Counted from the first letter of the stretch, positions 35,651 through 45,214 are shown. The stretch is 64,000 bases of DNA from Bacteroidota bacterium (GCA_030550275.1 JAUQPR010000002.1:124001-188000), one strand, 5' to 3'. Notes: generated from the letters alone by a model not told the origin. Made by a program: numbers and translations.

Positions 35651-36463
35651 CTACCAGATGGTCCAGCCGCCGTCAACGACGATGTTGGCGCCAGTCACAT
35701 ACGCGGAGGCATCGCTTGCCAGGAAGAGCAACGCCCCTCGGAAATCCGTCGGCTGCGCCATCCGACGCAGTGGGGTACGCTCGGCGTACGCCTGTACAAA
35801 CCACGGCTCCTGGTTGTTTTCCACGCCACCGGGCGTAATCGCATTGACGCGCACGCCGCATTCGCCCCAGTACGCAGCCAGAAAGCGCGTCAACGCCAGC
35901 ACGGCGCCCTTACTGGTCGGGTAGACCGGCGATTTGTAGAAGGTCTGCTGCCCATCGGGGCGGCGGTAGAGGCGCTGGTCGGGCGCCACCAGCCCGTACG
36001 TGGAGGCGATATTGATGATGCTCCCGCTGCGCTGCTGCGCCATGACGCTACCGAAGACCTGGCAGCACAGAAATACGCCCGTGACATTGACCTCCAGCAC
36101 GCGCCGCCACAGGTCCAGCGGGTAGGACTCCACGCGCGAGAGCTCCGGCGCCGCCAATGGGTCCTCGACCATGTCGTTGAGCGCGGCATTGTTGACCAGG
36201 ATATCAATGCGCCCGAAGTGCTGAAGAATCCGCTGGCAGGCGCGGCGCAGGTCATCGGGCTGGGTGACATCCATCCCGATTCCGATCGAGCCACCCCCCA
36301 GCTCCTGGGCAAAATCGCGACATGCCTCCTCCTGCAGGTCCGCAACGACGACGTGGGCGCCGGCGGCAGCCAATGTCCGGCAGTGCTCGCGCCCGAGCAG
36401 CCCCAACGCCCCCGTCACGATCGCCACCCGACCGGTGAGGTCAAATAGCCCTGCTGGCTTCAT
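35651..36463 (-). CDS. short-chain dehydrogenase/reductase
   Basis: This 270-residue SDR has TGALGLLG (17-24), the acidic residue VVVADLQ for NAD selection, VNNAALND, catalytic Ser in INIASTYG and YPTSKG. The C-terminus is the usual VTGANIVVDGGW. It overlaps the aminotransferase stop by four bases. The pair resembles modules that make modified sugars or acids for surface polysaccharides, but the substrate is not readable. Confidence 0.82.
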   Translation of the reverse strand: MKPAGLFDLTGRVAIVTGALGLLGREHCRTLAAAGAHVVVADLQEEACRDFAQELGGGSIGIGMDVTQPDDLRRACQRILQHFGRIDILVNNAALNDMVEDPLAAPELSRVESYPLDLWRRVLEVNVTGVFLCCQVFGSVMAQQRSGSIINIASTYGLVAPDQRLYRRPDGQQTFYKSPVYPTSKGAVLALTRFLAAYWGECGVRVNAITPGGVENNQEPWFVQAYAERTPLRRMAQPTDFRGALLFLASDASAYVTGANIVVDGGWTIW

Positions 36464-37797
36464 GAGCGCACCCGAGGTCGAATGTTGAAGTTGCCAATCC
36501 GACGGAATACGGGCTCGACGGGCTTGCCACGTAGGAAGCGGCGCACATCGCCCGAATCCACCGCCTGCTTGACAATGGGGAGCACCCGCCGGTATGCCTC
36601 CAGCGTGTAGTCAATATCGGCGTCGGTGTGGGAGTAGGAGAGGTTGTGGAAGCCGCTCCAGAGGATACCGCAGCGGAGCAGCTCCTGCTGCAGCAGGGAC
36701 TTGAGCTCGAGTGGGTTCCCAGCTGTCGGGTCGAACACAACCGTGGTGCGGCAGCCGTAGCCAATGCAGCGTGTGTAGGTCATCCCCAGCTCCTGGGCAA
36801 TGGCGTTGTAGCCATCGCGCAAGCGGCTTCCCTGGCGCTCCAAGTACTCAGGCACGCGCTTCTCCTCCAGCTCCAGCATGGTCTCCCGCGCGGCTGCCAG
36901 CGAGAGCGTCTCCCCGCCGAAGGTGGTGAAGAAGAAGACATCCTCCTCCAGCAGCCGCATGATATCCCAGCGTCCGGTGAGCACCGACAGCGGCATGCCG
37001 TTGGCAATTGCCTTGGAGAAGGTTGCCAAATCCGCCTGCACCCCGAAGCGCTCCTGTGCTCCCCCCAGTGCCAGCCGAAAGCCCGTCCACATCTCATCGA
37101 AGATGAGCACGATGCCGCGCTCCGTACACACCTGGCGCAGCCGGTGGAGGAACTCCTCCCGCGGAGGCTCGAACGTAACCGGCTCCAGGATGATCGCCGC
37201 CACGTCCTCATCGAGCGCCTCGAGCACGGAGTCGAAGTCGTTGTACTGGAAGGTGTAGGTCAACTGCCGGACCGATTCCGGAACCCCGCGCGCCCGATCG
37301 GTGACGGCGATGTACCAATCGTGCCAGCCGTGATACCCACAGCAGAGCACAACATCGCGCCCCGTGTACGCCCGCGCCAGCCGGATTGCAGCGCTGGTCA
37401 CATCGGCACCCGTCTTGCTGTAGCGCACTGCTTCGGCATTCGGCACAAAGCGGGCAATGAGCTCGGCGACCTCCACCTCCAGCGGATGCATGAGCGAGAA
37501 GGTGATGCCCTCCTCCAACTGGTGGCGAATTGCCGCATCCACACGCTCGTAGCAGTACCCCAACACGAGCGGTCCCACCGCCATCGTGTAGTCAATGTAC
37601 TCGTTGCCGTCAACATCCCAGACGTGCGAGCCTTTGCCGCGCTGGAGGTATATCGGCGCCACTCCCTGAACGTACTGTGTCGGACCCTTCGCCAGGGTCT
37701 GTGTGCCGCACGGGATACGGCGCTGCGCCCGCTCCCAGAGCTGCTGCGAACGGGTGATGGTAGGATAGTCCGCGTTGAACCCCACACCGTTGGGCAT
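36460..37797 (-). CDS. class III aminotransferase, glutamate-1-semialdehyde aminomutase-like
   Basis: This 445-residue PLP enzyme has DGNEYIDYTMAVGPLVLGY, RYSKTGADVTSAAIRLARA, YHGWHDWY, the PLP-aspartate region LIFDEMWTGFR, the lysine in ATFSKAIANGMPLS and FFTTFGGET. It resembles GSA aminomutase and related aminotransferases but is followed by an SDR rather than by haem genes, so an amino-sugar or secondary-metabolite role is as likely as haem synthesis. AGAGGAG stands 8 bases before ATG 37797 and decides the start. Confidence 0.8.
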   Translation of the reverse strand: MPNGVGFNADYPTITRSQQLWERAQRRIPCGTQTLAKGPTQYVQGVAPIYLQRGKGSHVWDVDGNEYIDYTMAVGPLVLGYCYERVDAAIRHQLEEGITFSLMHPLEVEVAELIARFVPNAEAVRYSKTGADVTSAAIRLARAYTGRDVVLCCGYHGWHDWYIAVTDRARGVPESVRQLTYTFQYNDFDSVLEALDEDVAAIILEPVTFEPPREEFLHRLRQVCTERGIVLIFDEMWTGFRLALGGAQERFGVQADLATFSKAIANGMPLSVLTGRWDIMRLLEEDVFFFTTFGGETLSLAAARETMLELEEKRVPEYLERQGSRLRDGYNAIAQELGMTYTRCIGYGCRTTVVFDPTAGNPLELKSLLQQELLRCGILWSGFHNLSYSHTDADIDYTLEAYRRVLPIVKQAVDSGDVRRFLRGKPVEPVFRRIGNFNIRPRVRS

Positions 37798-37864
37798 CTG
37801 TGCGCTCCTCTTGCTGTGGAAGGTACCCGCGGCAATAGGACGAAGGGGCTCTGTGGGCAATGTG

Positions 37865-38758
37865 CTAAAGCTGCTGCAGCATCTTGCGGGCGCGCACAAC
37901 GAATTCGCTATTGGGGAATCGCTGGAGCAGGCTCTGGAACGCCGCACGCGCCTTCTGGCGTTCGCCCTGGCGGAGGTAGATCTCGGCAATGAGGGCTTGC
38001 GCCGCTGCGGCTTTCGGAGCGTTCGTCTCCGCAACGGGATGGAGCTCTGCCAAGGCTTCGGCATACTTGCCCTGGCGGAAGAGGATCTCCCCGCGCCAGT
38101 ATCGGGCGTTGCTCTGCAGCGTGGGGTCGCCGGCGCGCGCGGCAAGCGGTGCAAGCAGCTCCAGCGCCTCGGTGTACTCCTGGCGGGCAATGTGCTGGAG
38201 TGCCCGCACGTACTCACGCTGAGGCGCAGAGGGAGCCGCTGGCGCTTGCGTCGGGCTGGACGGTGTCCGTGGCTGCTCTGCAACGTGAGACCCGGCGCTA
38301 TCGGGCACGGAGGGGCTGGGGCGCCGGGTGCGCAATGGGCGAACGGAAGCACGCGCTGCACTGCGACGCTGCCGCGACCGCTCCTGCACCTGTGGATGAG
38401 ATTGCGGCTGCAGGGCGCCCTCCAGCATCTGCGCAAGCTCGCCCAACAGGAGCCGCATCTGCTGCAGCTCAATTCCGACCTCTTCGACCGCCTCCCGCGT
38501 CTGGGTCTGTTCGGAGAGCAGTTGCTCCATCGCCTCCCGCAGGGTTGGAATCCTCCGCGGTACAGGGACCCCGGCGATCGCACTATCGGGCTGTTCTGCC
38601 GGCGGCGCTGGGGAAACCGCCGGGGCAGCCTCCGGCGCTGGCGGCGGGAGCTGGCGTTCCAGTACCGCCAGCGGAGCAAGCCCTGGGCGCACCGGCTGCG
38701 GGCTCGCGCAGCCGAGCCACCCAATCGCCCACACTCCGATGCAGAGCCAGCGGCGCAT
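37865..38758 (-). CDS. TPR lipoprotein, CpoB/YbgF-like
   Basis: This 297-residue lipoprotein has a signal and lipobox (GVWAIGWLGC), then a Pro/Ala-rich linker, a short coiled coil (LSEQTQTREAVEEVG), a second disordered Ser/Pro linker and three TPR repeats from about 190 (YVRALQHIARQEYTEALELL, RYWRGEILFRQGKYAEALAE, AEIYLRQGERQKARAAF). The plan is that of CpoB, which works with Tol-Pal and penicillin-binding proteins, but no tol or pal gene is next to it. ATG 38758 directly precedes the signal. Confidence 0.78.
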   Translation of the reverse strand: MRRWLCIGVWAIGWLGCASPQPVRPGLAPLAVLERQLPPPAPEAAPAVSPAPPAEQPDSAIAGVPVPRRIPTLREAMEQLLSEQTQTREAVEEVGIELQQMRLLLGELAQMLEGALQPQSHPQVQERSRQRRSAARASVRPLRTRRPSPSVPDSAGSHVAEQPRTPSSPTQAPAAPSAPQREYVRALQHIARQEYTEALELLAPLAARAGDPTLQSNARYWRGEILFRQGKYAEALAELHPVAETNAPKAAAAQALIAEIYLRQGERQKARAAFQSLLQRFPNSEFVVRARKMLQQL

Positions 38759-38789
38759 CCTCCCCTTCAAGCCCCGCAACCCTCGTGCC

Positions 38790-38825
38790 AAAAACATCAA
38801 CGCCGCCGGAGATACCCCGGCGGCG
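38790..38825 (-). terminator. terminator after tRNA-His
   Basis: A nine-base-pair stem (CGCCGCCGG with CCGGCGGCG) and a seven-base loop is followed on the minus strand by TTGATGTTTTT, ten bases beyond the tRNA 3' end. Confidence 0.6.
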
Positions 38826-38833
38826 CTCACGCG

Positions 38834-38909
38834 GGCGGGCGATGGGATTCGAACCCACGACCCCCAGGGCCACAACCTGGTGCTCTCACCATGCTGAGCT
38901 ACGCCCGCC
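38834..38909 (-). tRNA. tRNA-His (GTG)
   Basis: The cloverleaf folds fully. The acceptor stem is GCGGGCG/CGCCCGC, the D arm begins TAGCTCAG, the anticodon loop TTGTGGC carries GTG, and the T loop is TTCGAAT. The extra G at 38909 (G-1) faces C73, the histidine identity pair. CCA is not encoded. Confidence 0.95.
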
Positions 38910-38920
38910 ATCGGGCACTG

Positions 38921-38928
38921 CGAAATTA
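38921..38928 (-). promoter_or_regulatory. -7-like element for tRNA-His
   Basis: TAATTTCG on the minus strand differs by one base from TAnnTTTG and ends 12 bases before the tRNA, close to the distance seen at tRNA-Glu. Confidence 0.4.
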
Positions 38929-39026
38929 CCGAAAATTGTGCCCATCTCCCGCCGACGTTGTAACTTTCCCGCGCCTGCAGGGTTACTGCAGCCGGAGTAG
39001 ATGTCCACTATGCACCGAGGGTGCCC

Positions 39027-40223
39027 ATGCGTCGCTTGAGCCTTCCGTTTCTGCTCTCGGCTCTGGCATTCCTGCTACAGGCGTGCGTCAAGCCGACCGA
39101 ACCCACCGAGCCGAAGGACTCCTGCTGTAACGGCTCGCTGACGATTCTGGTGTACGACAGCACCAGCGGCAAGCTCATCACTGGAGCTTCCATCCAAATC
39201 CGCCGCGAGCACAGTGATTACCAAGCCACAGCAACCACCAACGAAGCTGGCGTTGCCGAGTTCGCCCACCTGTGTGCCGGCACATATAGCATCCGCATCG
39301 CCGCCGAAGGATGCGCCGTCGTCGAGCTCTCGCTGGAGCTGGAATGCAACGGGCGTGCCTTCCTCCGAGTGCCGCTCCGCTGCGAACGTTCGGACAGGGA
39401 ATGCTGCCACGGTGCTATCGTCCTTGCCGTCCGAGATAGCGCAACGGGCGAAGCCATTGTGGGGGCAGTGGTACAGCTTCGCCAGCGTGGCGTGGTTCTC
39501 GAAGAGACCCGCACCAACGGCGAAGGTGTGGCAGCCTTCGATGGCTTGTGCCCAGGGGAGTACGTGCTCGTCGTGGCAGCGGAGGGCTTCCAGGCACGCG
39601 AACTGACCGTGTCGCTGGAGTGCAACCAGGTCCGCCGCCTTGTGGTCGCCCTCCAGCAGAGGCGCCAGGAGTGCTGCAACGGGGTGCTGGAGATCGTTGT
39701 CTACGGCATGAACAAGCCGCTGCCGAATGCAACGGTGCGCCTCTGGCGCCAGGGACGCCTCTACGCCGAAGCGCGCACCAACCAAAATGGTGTTGCCCGC
39801 TTCGCCAATCTGTGCATGGGAGTGTACGGCATCAGCGTACAACCGCCGCCGGAGTTTCACGACCTGCTGCCGCAGGAGACCCAAGTTGAGCTGAGCTGCA
39901 ACCAGGCACGGGAGCTGCGAATTGAGCTGCCCCCACGCGAAGGAGGCAGCTGCTGCGACGGCGTAATCGCCGTCGTCGTGCGCGATAGCCTCTCTAACTC
40001 TCCGCTGCAAGGAGCGGTGGTCCGCCTGTGGAAGGGCTCTACGCTGTTGGCAAGAATGAGCACCAACGACGCCGGAGTGGCGCGCTTCACAGACCTCTGC
40101 CCCGGTCGCTACGGCGTGAGCGTCCACTACAGCCTCGGAGACATCACCATCGGCAAGGAGACCGAAGTGGAGCTGGAGTGCAACGAGCGTGTGGAGCTGC
40201 ACTTCCTGCTCCGAGTCCGCTGA
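39027..40223 (+). CDS. lipoprotein with four tandem cysteine-patterned carboxypeptidase-regulatory-like domains
   Basis: This 398-residue lipoprotein has a signal with lipobox LLQAC (Cys20) and then four repeats starting at residues 33, 126, 216 and 309. Each opens with CC-[N/H/D]-G, continues as a beta-rich SpaA/CarboxypepD_reg-like fold with TN.[GA]GVA.F, a cysteine in LC.G.Y (83, 175, 263, 358) and one in [E/S]CN (107, 199, 291, 385). Two disulfides per domain are likely. Stacked domains of this kind often form stalks or binding modules on the outer surface. No family with this cysteine pattern was recognised. The start is ATG 39027, preceded by GAGGGTG. Confidence 0.8.
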   Translation: MRRLSLPFLLSALAFLLQACVKPTEPTEPKDSCCNGSLTILVYDSTSGKLITGASIQIRREHSDYQATATTNEAGVAEFAHLCAGTYSIRIAAEGCAVVELSLELECNGRAFLRVPLRCERSDRECCHGAIVLAVRDSATGEAIVGAVVQLRQRGVVLEETRTNGEGVAAFDGLCPGEYVLVVAAEGFQARELTVSLECNQVRRLVVALQQRRQECCNGVLEIVVYGMNKPLPNATVRLWRQGRLYAEARTNQNGVARFANLCMGVYGISVQPPPEFHDLLPQETQVELSCNQARELRIELPPREGGSCCDGVIAVVVRDSLSNSPLQGAVVRLWKGSTLLARMSTNDAGVARFTDLCPGRYGVSVHYSLGDITIGKETEVELECNERVELHFLLRVR

Positions 40224-40344
40224 ACACGGCATTGCAGTCCCGTGCGCTTGGGGGCTTCCCGCGTGGAGGCTCCTCTGTGTGCCCGAAGAGCACGGCTTCT
40301 TCGTCCCTGCGGGCGGCGATATGTGCAACGCTTGTGTCCGCACA

Positions 40345-40728
40345 ATGCGAAAGCTCCTCGTGCTTGCAGGGCTGAGCTCCTCGCTACTGACCGCACAGCA
40401 GCTTCCCTCGGTCTCGGTCGAAGAGGTAGCCCAGCGCATCGCCGCCAAGGACACCGCCATTGTACTGCTGGATGTGCGCACACCGGCAGAGCATGCTGCC
40501 GGAGCGCCTCCAGGCTCGGTATTGATTCCGGTGCAGGAGCTCCCCGAACGGCTCTCCGAGCTGAAGCCCTTCCAAGGCAAGCAACTGATTGTCTACTGCC
40601 GCAGTGGGAATCGTAGTGCCCGCGCCACCGCTCTGCTGCGTGAACACGGCTTCAACGCGTGGAATATGAGCGGTGGCATCCTGGAGTGGCAGCGCAAAGG
40701 ATATCCGCTTGCACCGCCTCGGCGATGA
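40345..40728 (+). CDS. exported rhodanese-domain protein
   Basis: This 127-residue protein has a signal peptide (MRKLLVLAGLSSSLLTAQQ) and one rhodanese domain with LLDVRTPAEHAAG and the active-site loop YCRSGNRS (catalytic Cys about 94). It may carry persulfide or thiol chemistry in the periplasm. Its stop overlaps the amidase start as ATGA. ATG 40321 in frame is an alternative but would place charged, cysteine-containing residues before the signal. Confidence 0.83.
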   Translation: MRKLLVLAGLSSSLLTAQQLPSVSVEEVAQRIAAKDTAIVLLDVRTPAEHAAGAPPGSVLIPVQELPERLSELKPFQGKQLIVYCRSGNRSARATALLREHGFNAWNMSGGILEWQRKGYPLAPPRR

Positions 40729-42377
40729 GGTGGCGGGCAGCACAGTGGTGCTGCGGCGCGTTCTTCGCTGCCACGCTGCTGGGGAGCGCGCAGAGTAGCT
40801 TCACCGTTGTACTGCCTTCGGGGCGCTCGCTCCAGCTCCCGCTTGCCTGGATTGGGGGATATCCCGCCATCGGGCTTCCAGCGTTTGCGCGCGCCTGGGG
40901 CGCAGACGTACAGCTTGCACCCGATGGGACGGCGCTGCGCTTTGCAGCCGGCACCATCCGGAGTGCTCCGCAGAGCTTCTTCCTTGCTTGGGAAACTCCT
41001 CAGCGGCGGGGCATACTCCAACTGCCAGTCCCTGCACGCCCCAGTGCCCAAGGGCTGTTACTGCCCGCGTCAGAGCTCCTGCAGGCGGTTGCCTCCGTGC
41101 ACGGATGGGAGCTCGTCGGCACTGGACCGACCAGTGTCCGCTTCGTGCATTCGGGTGTGCCGGCAGCAGCTCCAACGCCGCCTTCGGTGGAGCGGACCCC
41201 CAGCGGGCTGCGCCGTCCGCCCCTTCCTCCACTGCCCATCCCTGTGGATACAGCTCTGCCGCGGCGCTCGCTTCCCCTTCGGGAGCCTCCCTCACGGCTT
41301 CCGGCGTTGGCGGCTCTTGGGAATTCGTTCACCGTCTCCCCCATCCGCATTGTCGAGCTGGGGCTGCACCCCCAGGGGAACGGGCTCCTACTGCGGCTCA
41401 CCGCCGACCGCACCATTGAGCGCTACCAGCGCCCAGAGTGGCAGGGCAATGTGCTCGTGCTCCGCATCCCGGATGCACTCCACGGGGCAGGGACCCCGAG
41501 CTCGCCTGAGCTCCTGGACTTCCGCGCCGAACGCGTTCAGGAGCTGCTACGCTACCGGTTCCGCTTCCGCTCCGAGATTCTCTCCTGCCGGTGGCAACGC
41601 AGCGGTCCCCGCAGCCTCCTCATCGAGCTCACGTTCGCCCGCGGTGCGGCTCCACGGCAGTGGGAGCTGGATGTCATCGTGCTCGATCCCGGGCACGGAG
41701 GCGAGGATACCGGTGCTCTCGGCGTCTTGGGCACGCGGGAGAAGGATATCACCCTTGCCGTTGCCCAAAAGGTGCGGCAGGTGCTCACACGACGGCTCCC
41801 CGGGGTTCGGGTTGTGCTGACACGCGAGGGGGATGAGTTCGTTCCCCTCTACCGTCGTGGACAGCTTGCCAACGAGCAGCAGGGCAAGCTCTTCATCAGC
41901 CTGCACTGCAATGCTGCTCCGGAGAAGCCCCATCCTGCCCGAGGGGTGGAGACCTATGTCCTTCGCCCCGGGCGCACACCCGAAGCCATCCAGGTTGCCG
42001 AGCGGGAAAATGCTGTCATCCGCCTGGAGTCCAATCCGGAGCGCTACCGCGGGCTTCTGGACGAGCAGCACATCATGGCAACACTGGCGCACAGCGCCTT
42101 CATGCGGCTCAGCGATCGCCTGGCTGCCCATCTACAGCGGGAACTGGTGCGCTCCACTGGCTTGCCGGACCGGGGCATCCAGCAAGCGGGCTTCTACGTG
42201 CTCGTTGGCGCCAGTATGCCCGCTGTGCTGGTGGAGATGGGGTTTCTGAGTCATCCCGAAGAGGAGCGCTTCCTGCGCTCCGAACGTGGGCAATGGCGCA
42301 TCGCCGAAGGCATCGCGCGCGCACTCCAACGCTACGCCACCGAGTACCGCCGCCTCCTCCGCTCCGAACTTCCCTGA
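40725..42377 (+). CDS. N-acetylmuramoyl-L-alanine amidase (Amidase_3)
   Basis: This 550-residue protein has a signal peptide, an N-terminal region of about 300 residues (copper-amine-oxidase-like and AMIN-like, with a Pro-rich linker at about 155-190) and a C-terminal zinc amidase from about 325: VIVLDPGHGGEDTGA (zinc His), ISLHCNAAP (zinc His), and VEMGFLSHPEEE with the catalytic Glu. It cuts the amide between MurNAc and the stem peptide, for example at cell separation. It is coupled to the rhodanese gene and overlaps uvrA by 46 bases tail to tail. Confidence 0.9.
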   Translation: MRWRAAQWCCGAFFAATLLGSAQSSFTVVLPSGRSLQLPLAWIGGYPAIGLPAFARAWGADVQLAPDGTALRFAAGTIRSAPQSFFLAWETPQRRGILQLPVPARPSAQGLLLPASELLQAVASVHGWELVGTGPTSVRFVHSGVPAAAPTPPSVERTPSGLRRPPLPPLPIPVDTALPRRSLPLREPPSRLPALAALGNSFTVSPIRIVELGLHPQGNGLLLRLTADRTIERYQRPEWQGNVLVLRIPDALHGAGTPSSPELLDFRAERVQELLRYRFRFRSEILSCRWQRSGPRSLLIELTFARGAAPRQWELDVIVLDPGHGGEDTGALGVLGTREKDITLAVAQKVRQVLTRRLPGVRVVLTREGDEFVPLYRRGQLANEQQGKLFISLHCNAAPEKPHPARGVETYVLRPGRTPEAIQVAERENAVIRLESNPERYRGLLDEQHIMATLAHSAFMRLSDRLAAHLQRELVRSTGLPDRGIQQAGFYVLVGASMPAVLVEMGFLSHPEEERFLRSERGQWRIAEGIARALQRYATEYRRLLRSELP

Positions 42378-45214
42378 CCCAGGAGCCGCCGCAGGAACTT
42401 CCCCGTGAGGCTGCCCGGCGTTGCTGCAACCTGCTCGGGCGTGCCTTCTGCCACCAGGTAGCCTCCGGCATCGCCTCCTTCCGGACCCAGGTCAATGACC
42501 CAGTCGGCGCACTTGACCACCTCCAGGTTGTGCTCGATGACGATGACCGTGTTGCCGCGCTCGACCAACTGTCCAAGCACACGCAGCAGCATCCCGATAT
42601 CCTCAAAGTGCAAGCCCGTTGTGGGCTCGTCCAGGATGTAGAGCGTATCGCGTCCGCCTTTGGAGAGCTCGCGTGCCAGTTTGACGCGTTGGGCTTCGCC
42701 GCCGGAGAGGGTCGGCGCCTGCTGCCCGAGCCGGACATAGCCCAGTCCGACATCGGCAAGAACTCGGAGCCGCCGGGCAATCTGCGGGATATCGGCGAAG
42801 AACTCCAGTGCCTCCTCCACGGTCATCTCCAGCACATCGGCGATGGATTTGCCACGGTAGCGCACCGCCAGCGTCTCACGGTTGTAGCGCTGCCCTTGGC
42901 ATGCATCGCAACGGACGTACACATCGGGCAGGAACGCCATCTCGATGCGGCGGACGCCTGCGCCTTCGCACTCCGGGCATCGCCCTTCGGCAACGTTGAA
43001 GGAGAAGCGTCCGGGCGCATAGCCACGCATGCGCGCTTCGGGAAGCAGCGCAAAGAAGCGGCGAATCTCGTCGAAGACGCCCGTGTACGTTGCCGGATTC
43101 GAGCGCGGTGTGCGCCCGATGGGGCTTTGGTCCACCATGACCACCCCGCGCAGGAACTCCGCCCCGTGGAGCGCGCGGTAGGGCAAGGGCACCATCTGGC
43201 TGCCGTAGAAGTGGCGCATCAGCGCCGGATAGAGCGTGTCGCAAATCAGGCTGGATTTGCCCGAACCGCTCACGCCGGTCACGCAGATGAGGGTCCCCAG
43301 CGGGAAGCGCACGGTGAGGTCCTTGAGGTTGTTCCCCCGGGCGCCCTCCAACACCAGGAAGCGCCCGCTGCCGGAGCGCCGCTGCAAAGGGATCGCTATC
43401 TGCCGCTCCCCACACAGGTACTGCGCCGTCAACGAGCGACGGCGAAGCTCTGCCGGAAGCTGGTGCAACTGTGCCGGCGACGCTGCAAGGACGACCTCAC
43501 CACCGTGCATGCCCGCCCCCGGACCAATGTCTACCAGGAAATCGGCAGCCTCCATGGTGTCCCGGTCGTGCTCGACGACGACGACCGTATTGCCCAGGTC
43601 GCGCAACTGCTTGAGCGCCTCCAGCAAGCGATGGGTGTCCCTGGGGTGCAGCCCGATGCTGGGTTCATCGAGCACATACAACACCCCAACCAGTTGCGCC
43701 CCCAGTTGAGCCGCCAGGCGAATCCGCTGCGCTTCGCCCCCGGAGAGGGTCCGAGCCGGGCGGTCCAGTTGCAAATACCCCACACCGACCATGCACAGGA
43801 AGCGCAGGCGTTGTAAAAGCTCTTGGAGAACGACCTCGGCAATGCGCCGTTGGCGCGGCTGGAGCTGTAGGGGCAACTGCTCCAGCCACTCCAATGCCCG
43901 CTCAATGGGCAACTGGCACAGTTCGGCGATGTTCTTGCCCGCAATGCGCACCGCCAGGTACTCCGGCTTGAGCCGCCCACCATTGCAGGCGGGGCAGCGG
44001 CATGGAGCGCGGAACTGCTCCAGCCACTTGCGCTGCCGCTCGGAAGCCCGCTCGTACTGATGGCGCAGCAACGGGATGATGCCGTGGAACTCCATCTGCG
44101 CCGTTGCTCCCCAGGGGGTCTGCACCGCCACCGCGTGCGAGCTTCCCCACAGGAGCTGCCAGCGGAAGGCTTCGGGAAGCTCCTCAAAGGGCAGCTCCAA
44201 GTCCACCCCCGCACGGCGCGCGAATTCTGCAACCTGCTGGCGCACTACAGCCCAGCCCGCGCGTTCGAGCACCGGGAGTGCCCCTTGCGCAATCGAGCGG
44301 CGCGGATCGGGCACCAGCAGCTCCGGCACGAAATCCCACACCTCACCCAGCCCCTCACACTGCGGGCATGCTCCATAGGGCGAGTTGAAGGAGAAGCTAT
44401 TGGGCGCCAGCTCCTCGTAGGCGCGCCCACATTGCGGGCAGGCGCGCCGCGTGCTCAGCAGCACGGGCTGCCACTGCCCATCGGGCTGCTCGATGAGCAG
44501 CAGGACGGATTGTTCGCCCAACTGCAGCGCCAGCTCCAGCGATGCAACGATACGCTCCTGCAGCCGCGGGTCTGCCGTACAGCGGTCCACCACCACCTCG
44601 ATATCGTGCGTGTGGTAGCGGCTGACCTGGAACCCCGGCTCCAGCTCGTGGAACTCTCCATCAACGCGGACCCAGATGAACCCCTGGCGCCGGAGCTGCT
44701 CGAAGAGCTCCCGATAATGCCCCTTGCGCCCACGCACCAAGGGCGCCAGAATTTGGAAGCGCTGCCCCCGGGGCAGTGCCAGAATCTGCTCGACGATCTG
44801 GTCCACGCTCTGCTCGCGCACCGGTACGCCGCATTCAACGCAGAACTGCTCGCCAACGCGCGCGTACAGCAGCCGCAGGTAGTCGTACACCTGGGTGACC
44901 GTACCAACGGTCGAACGTGGTGTCACGCCGGTGGTCTTCTGCTCGATTGCAATCGCTGGCGAGAGCCCCTCGATGAGCTCCACATCGGGCTTGGGCATCA
45001 CACCGAGGAACTGCCGAGCGTATGCTGAAAGGCACTCCACGTAGCGCCGCTGCCCTTCGGCGTAGAGCGTATCGAACGCAAGCGAGGATTTGCCCGAGCC
45101 CGATACTCCAGTGATGACGATCAGCGCGTTGCGGGGCAGCTCCAGCGTGATGTTGCGCAAGTTGTGCTCCCGCGCGCCGAAGATGCGGATGCTTGCCAGC
45201 TCTACCTCGTCCAT
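42332..45214 (-). CDS. uvrA: excinuclease ABC subunit A
   Basis: This 960-residue ABC ATPase scans DNA for bulky lesions with UvrB. It has two ATPase halves, each with the Walker A GVSGSGKSSL, two signature motifs (TLSGGEAQRIRLA, TLSGGEAQRVKLA) and CxxC zinc modules (CVECG and CPQC, CPACNGGRL, CPECEGAGV). The start at 45214 gives the standard N-terminus IRIFGAREHNLRNI after six residues. A TATCTTTGC element lies 36 bp upstream. Confidence 0.96.
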   Translation of the reverse strand: MDEVELASIRIFGAREHNLRNITLELPRNALIVITGVSGSGKSSLAFDTLYAEGQRRYVECLSAYARQFLGVMPKPDVELIEGLSPAIAIEQKTTGVTPRSTVGTVTQVYDYLRLLYARVGEQFCVECGVPVREQSVDQIVEQILALPRGQRFQILAPLVRGRKGHYRELFEQLRRQGFIWVRVDGEFHELEPGFQVSRYHTHDIEVVVDRCTADPRLQERIVASLELALQLGEQSVLLLIEQPDGQWQPVLLSTRRACPQCGRAYEELAPNSFSFNSPYGACPQCEGLGEVWDFVPELLVPDPRRSIAQGALPVLERAGWAVVRQQVAEFARRAGVDLELPFEELPEAFRWQLLWGSSHAVAVQTPWGATAQMEFHGIIPLLRHQYERASERQRKWLEQFRAPCRCPACNGGRLKPEYLAVRIAGKNIAELCQLPIERALEWLEQLPLQLQPRQRRIAEVVLQELLQRLRFLCMVGVGYLQLDRPARTLSGGEAQRIRLAAQLGAQLVGVLYVLDEPSIGLHPRDTHRLLEALKQLRDLGNTVVVVEHDRDTMEAADFLVDIGPGAGMHGGEVVLAASPAQLHQLPAELRRRSLTAQYLCGERQIAIPLQRRSGSGRFLVLEGARGNNLKDLTVRFPLGTLICVTGVSGSGKSSLICDTLYPALMRHFYGSQMVPLPYRALHGAEFLRGVVMVDQSPIGRTPRSNPATYTGVFDEIRRFFALLPEARMRGYAPGRFSFNVAEGRCPECEGAGVRRIEMAFLPDVYVRCDACQGQRYNRETLAVRYRGKSIADVLEMTVEEALEFFADIPQIARRLRVLADVGLGYVRLGQQAPTLSGGEAQRVKLARELSKGGRDTLYILDEPTTGLHFEDIGMLLRVLGQLVERGNTVIVIEHNLEVVKCADWVIDLGPEGGDAGGYLVAEGTPEQVAATPGSLTGKFLRRLLGQGSSERRRRRYSVA

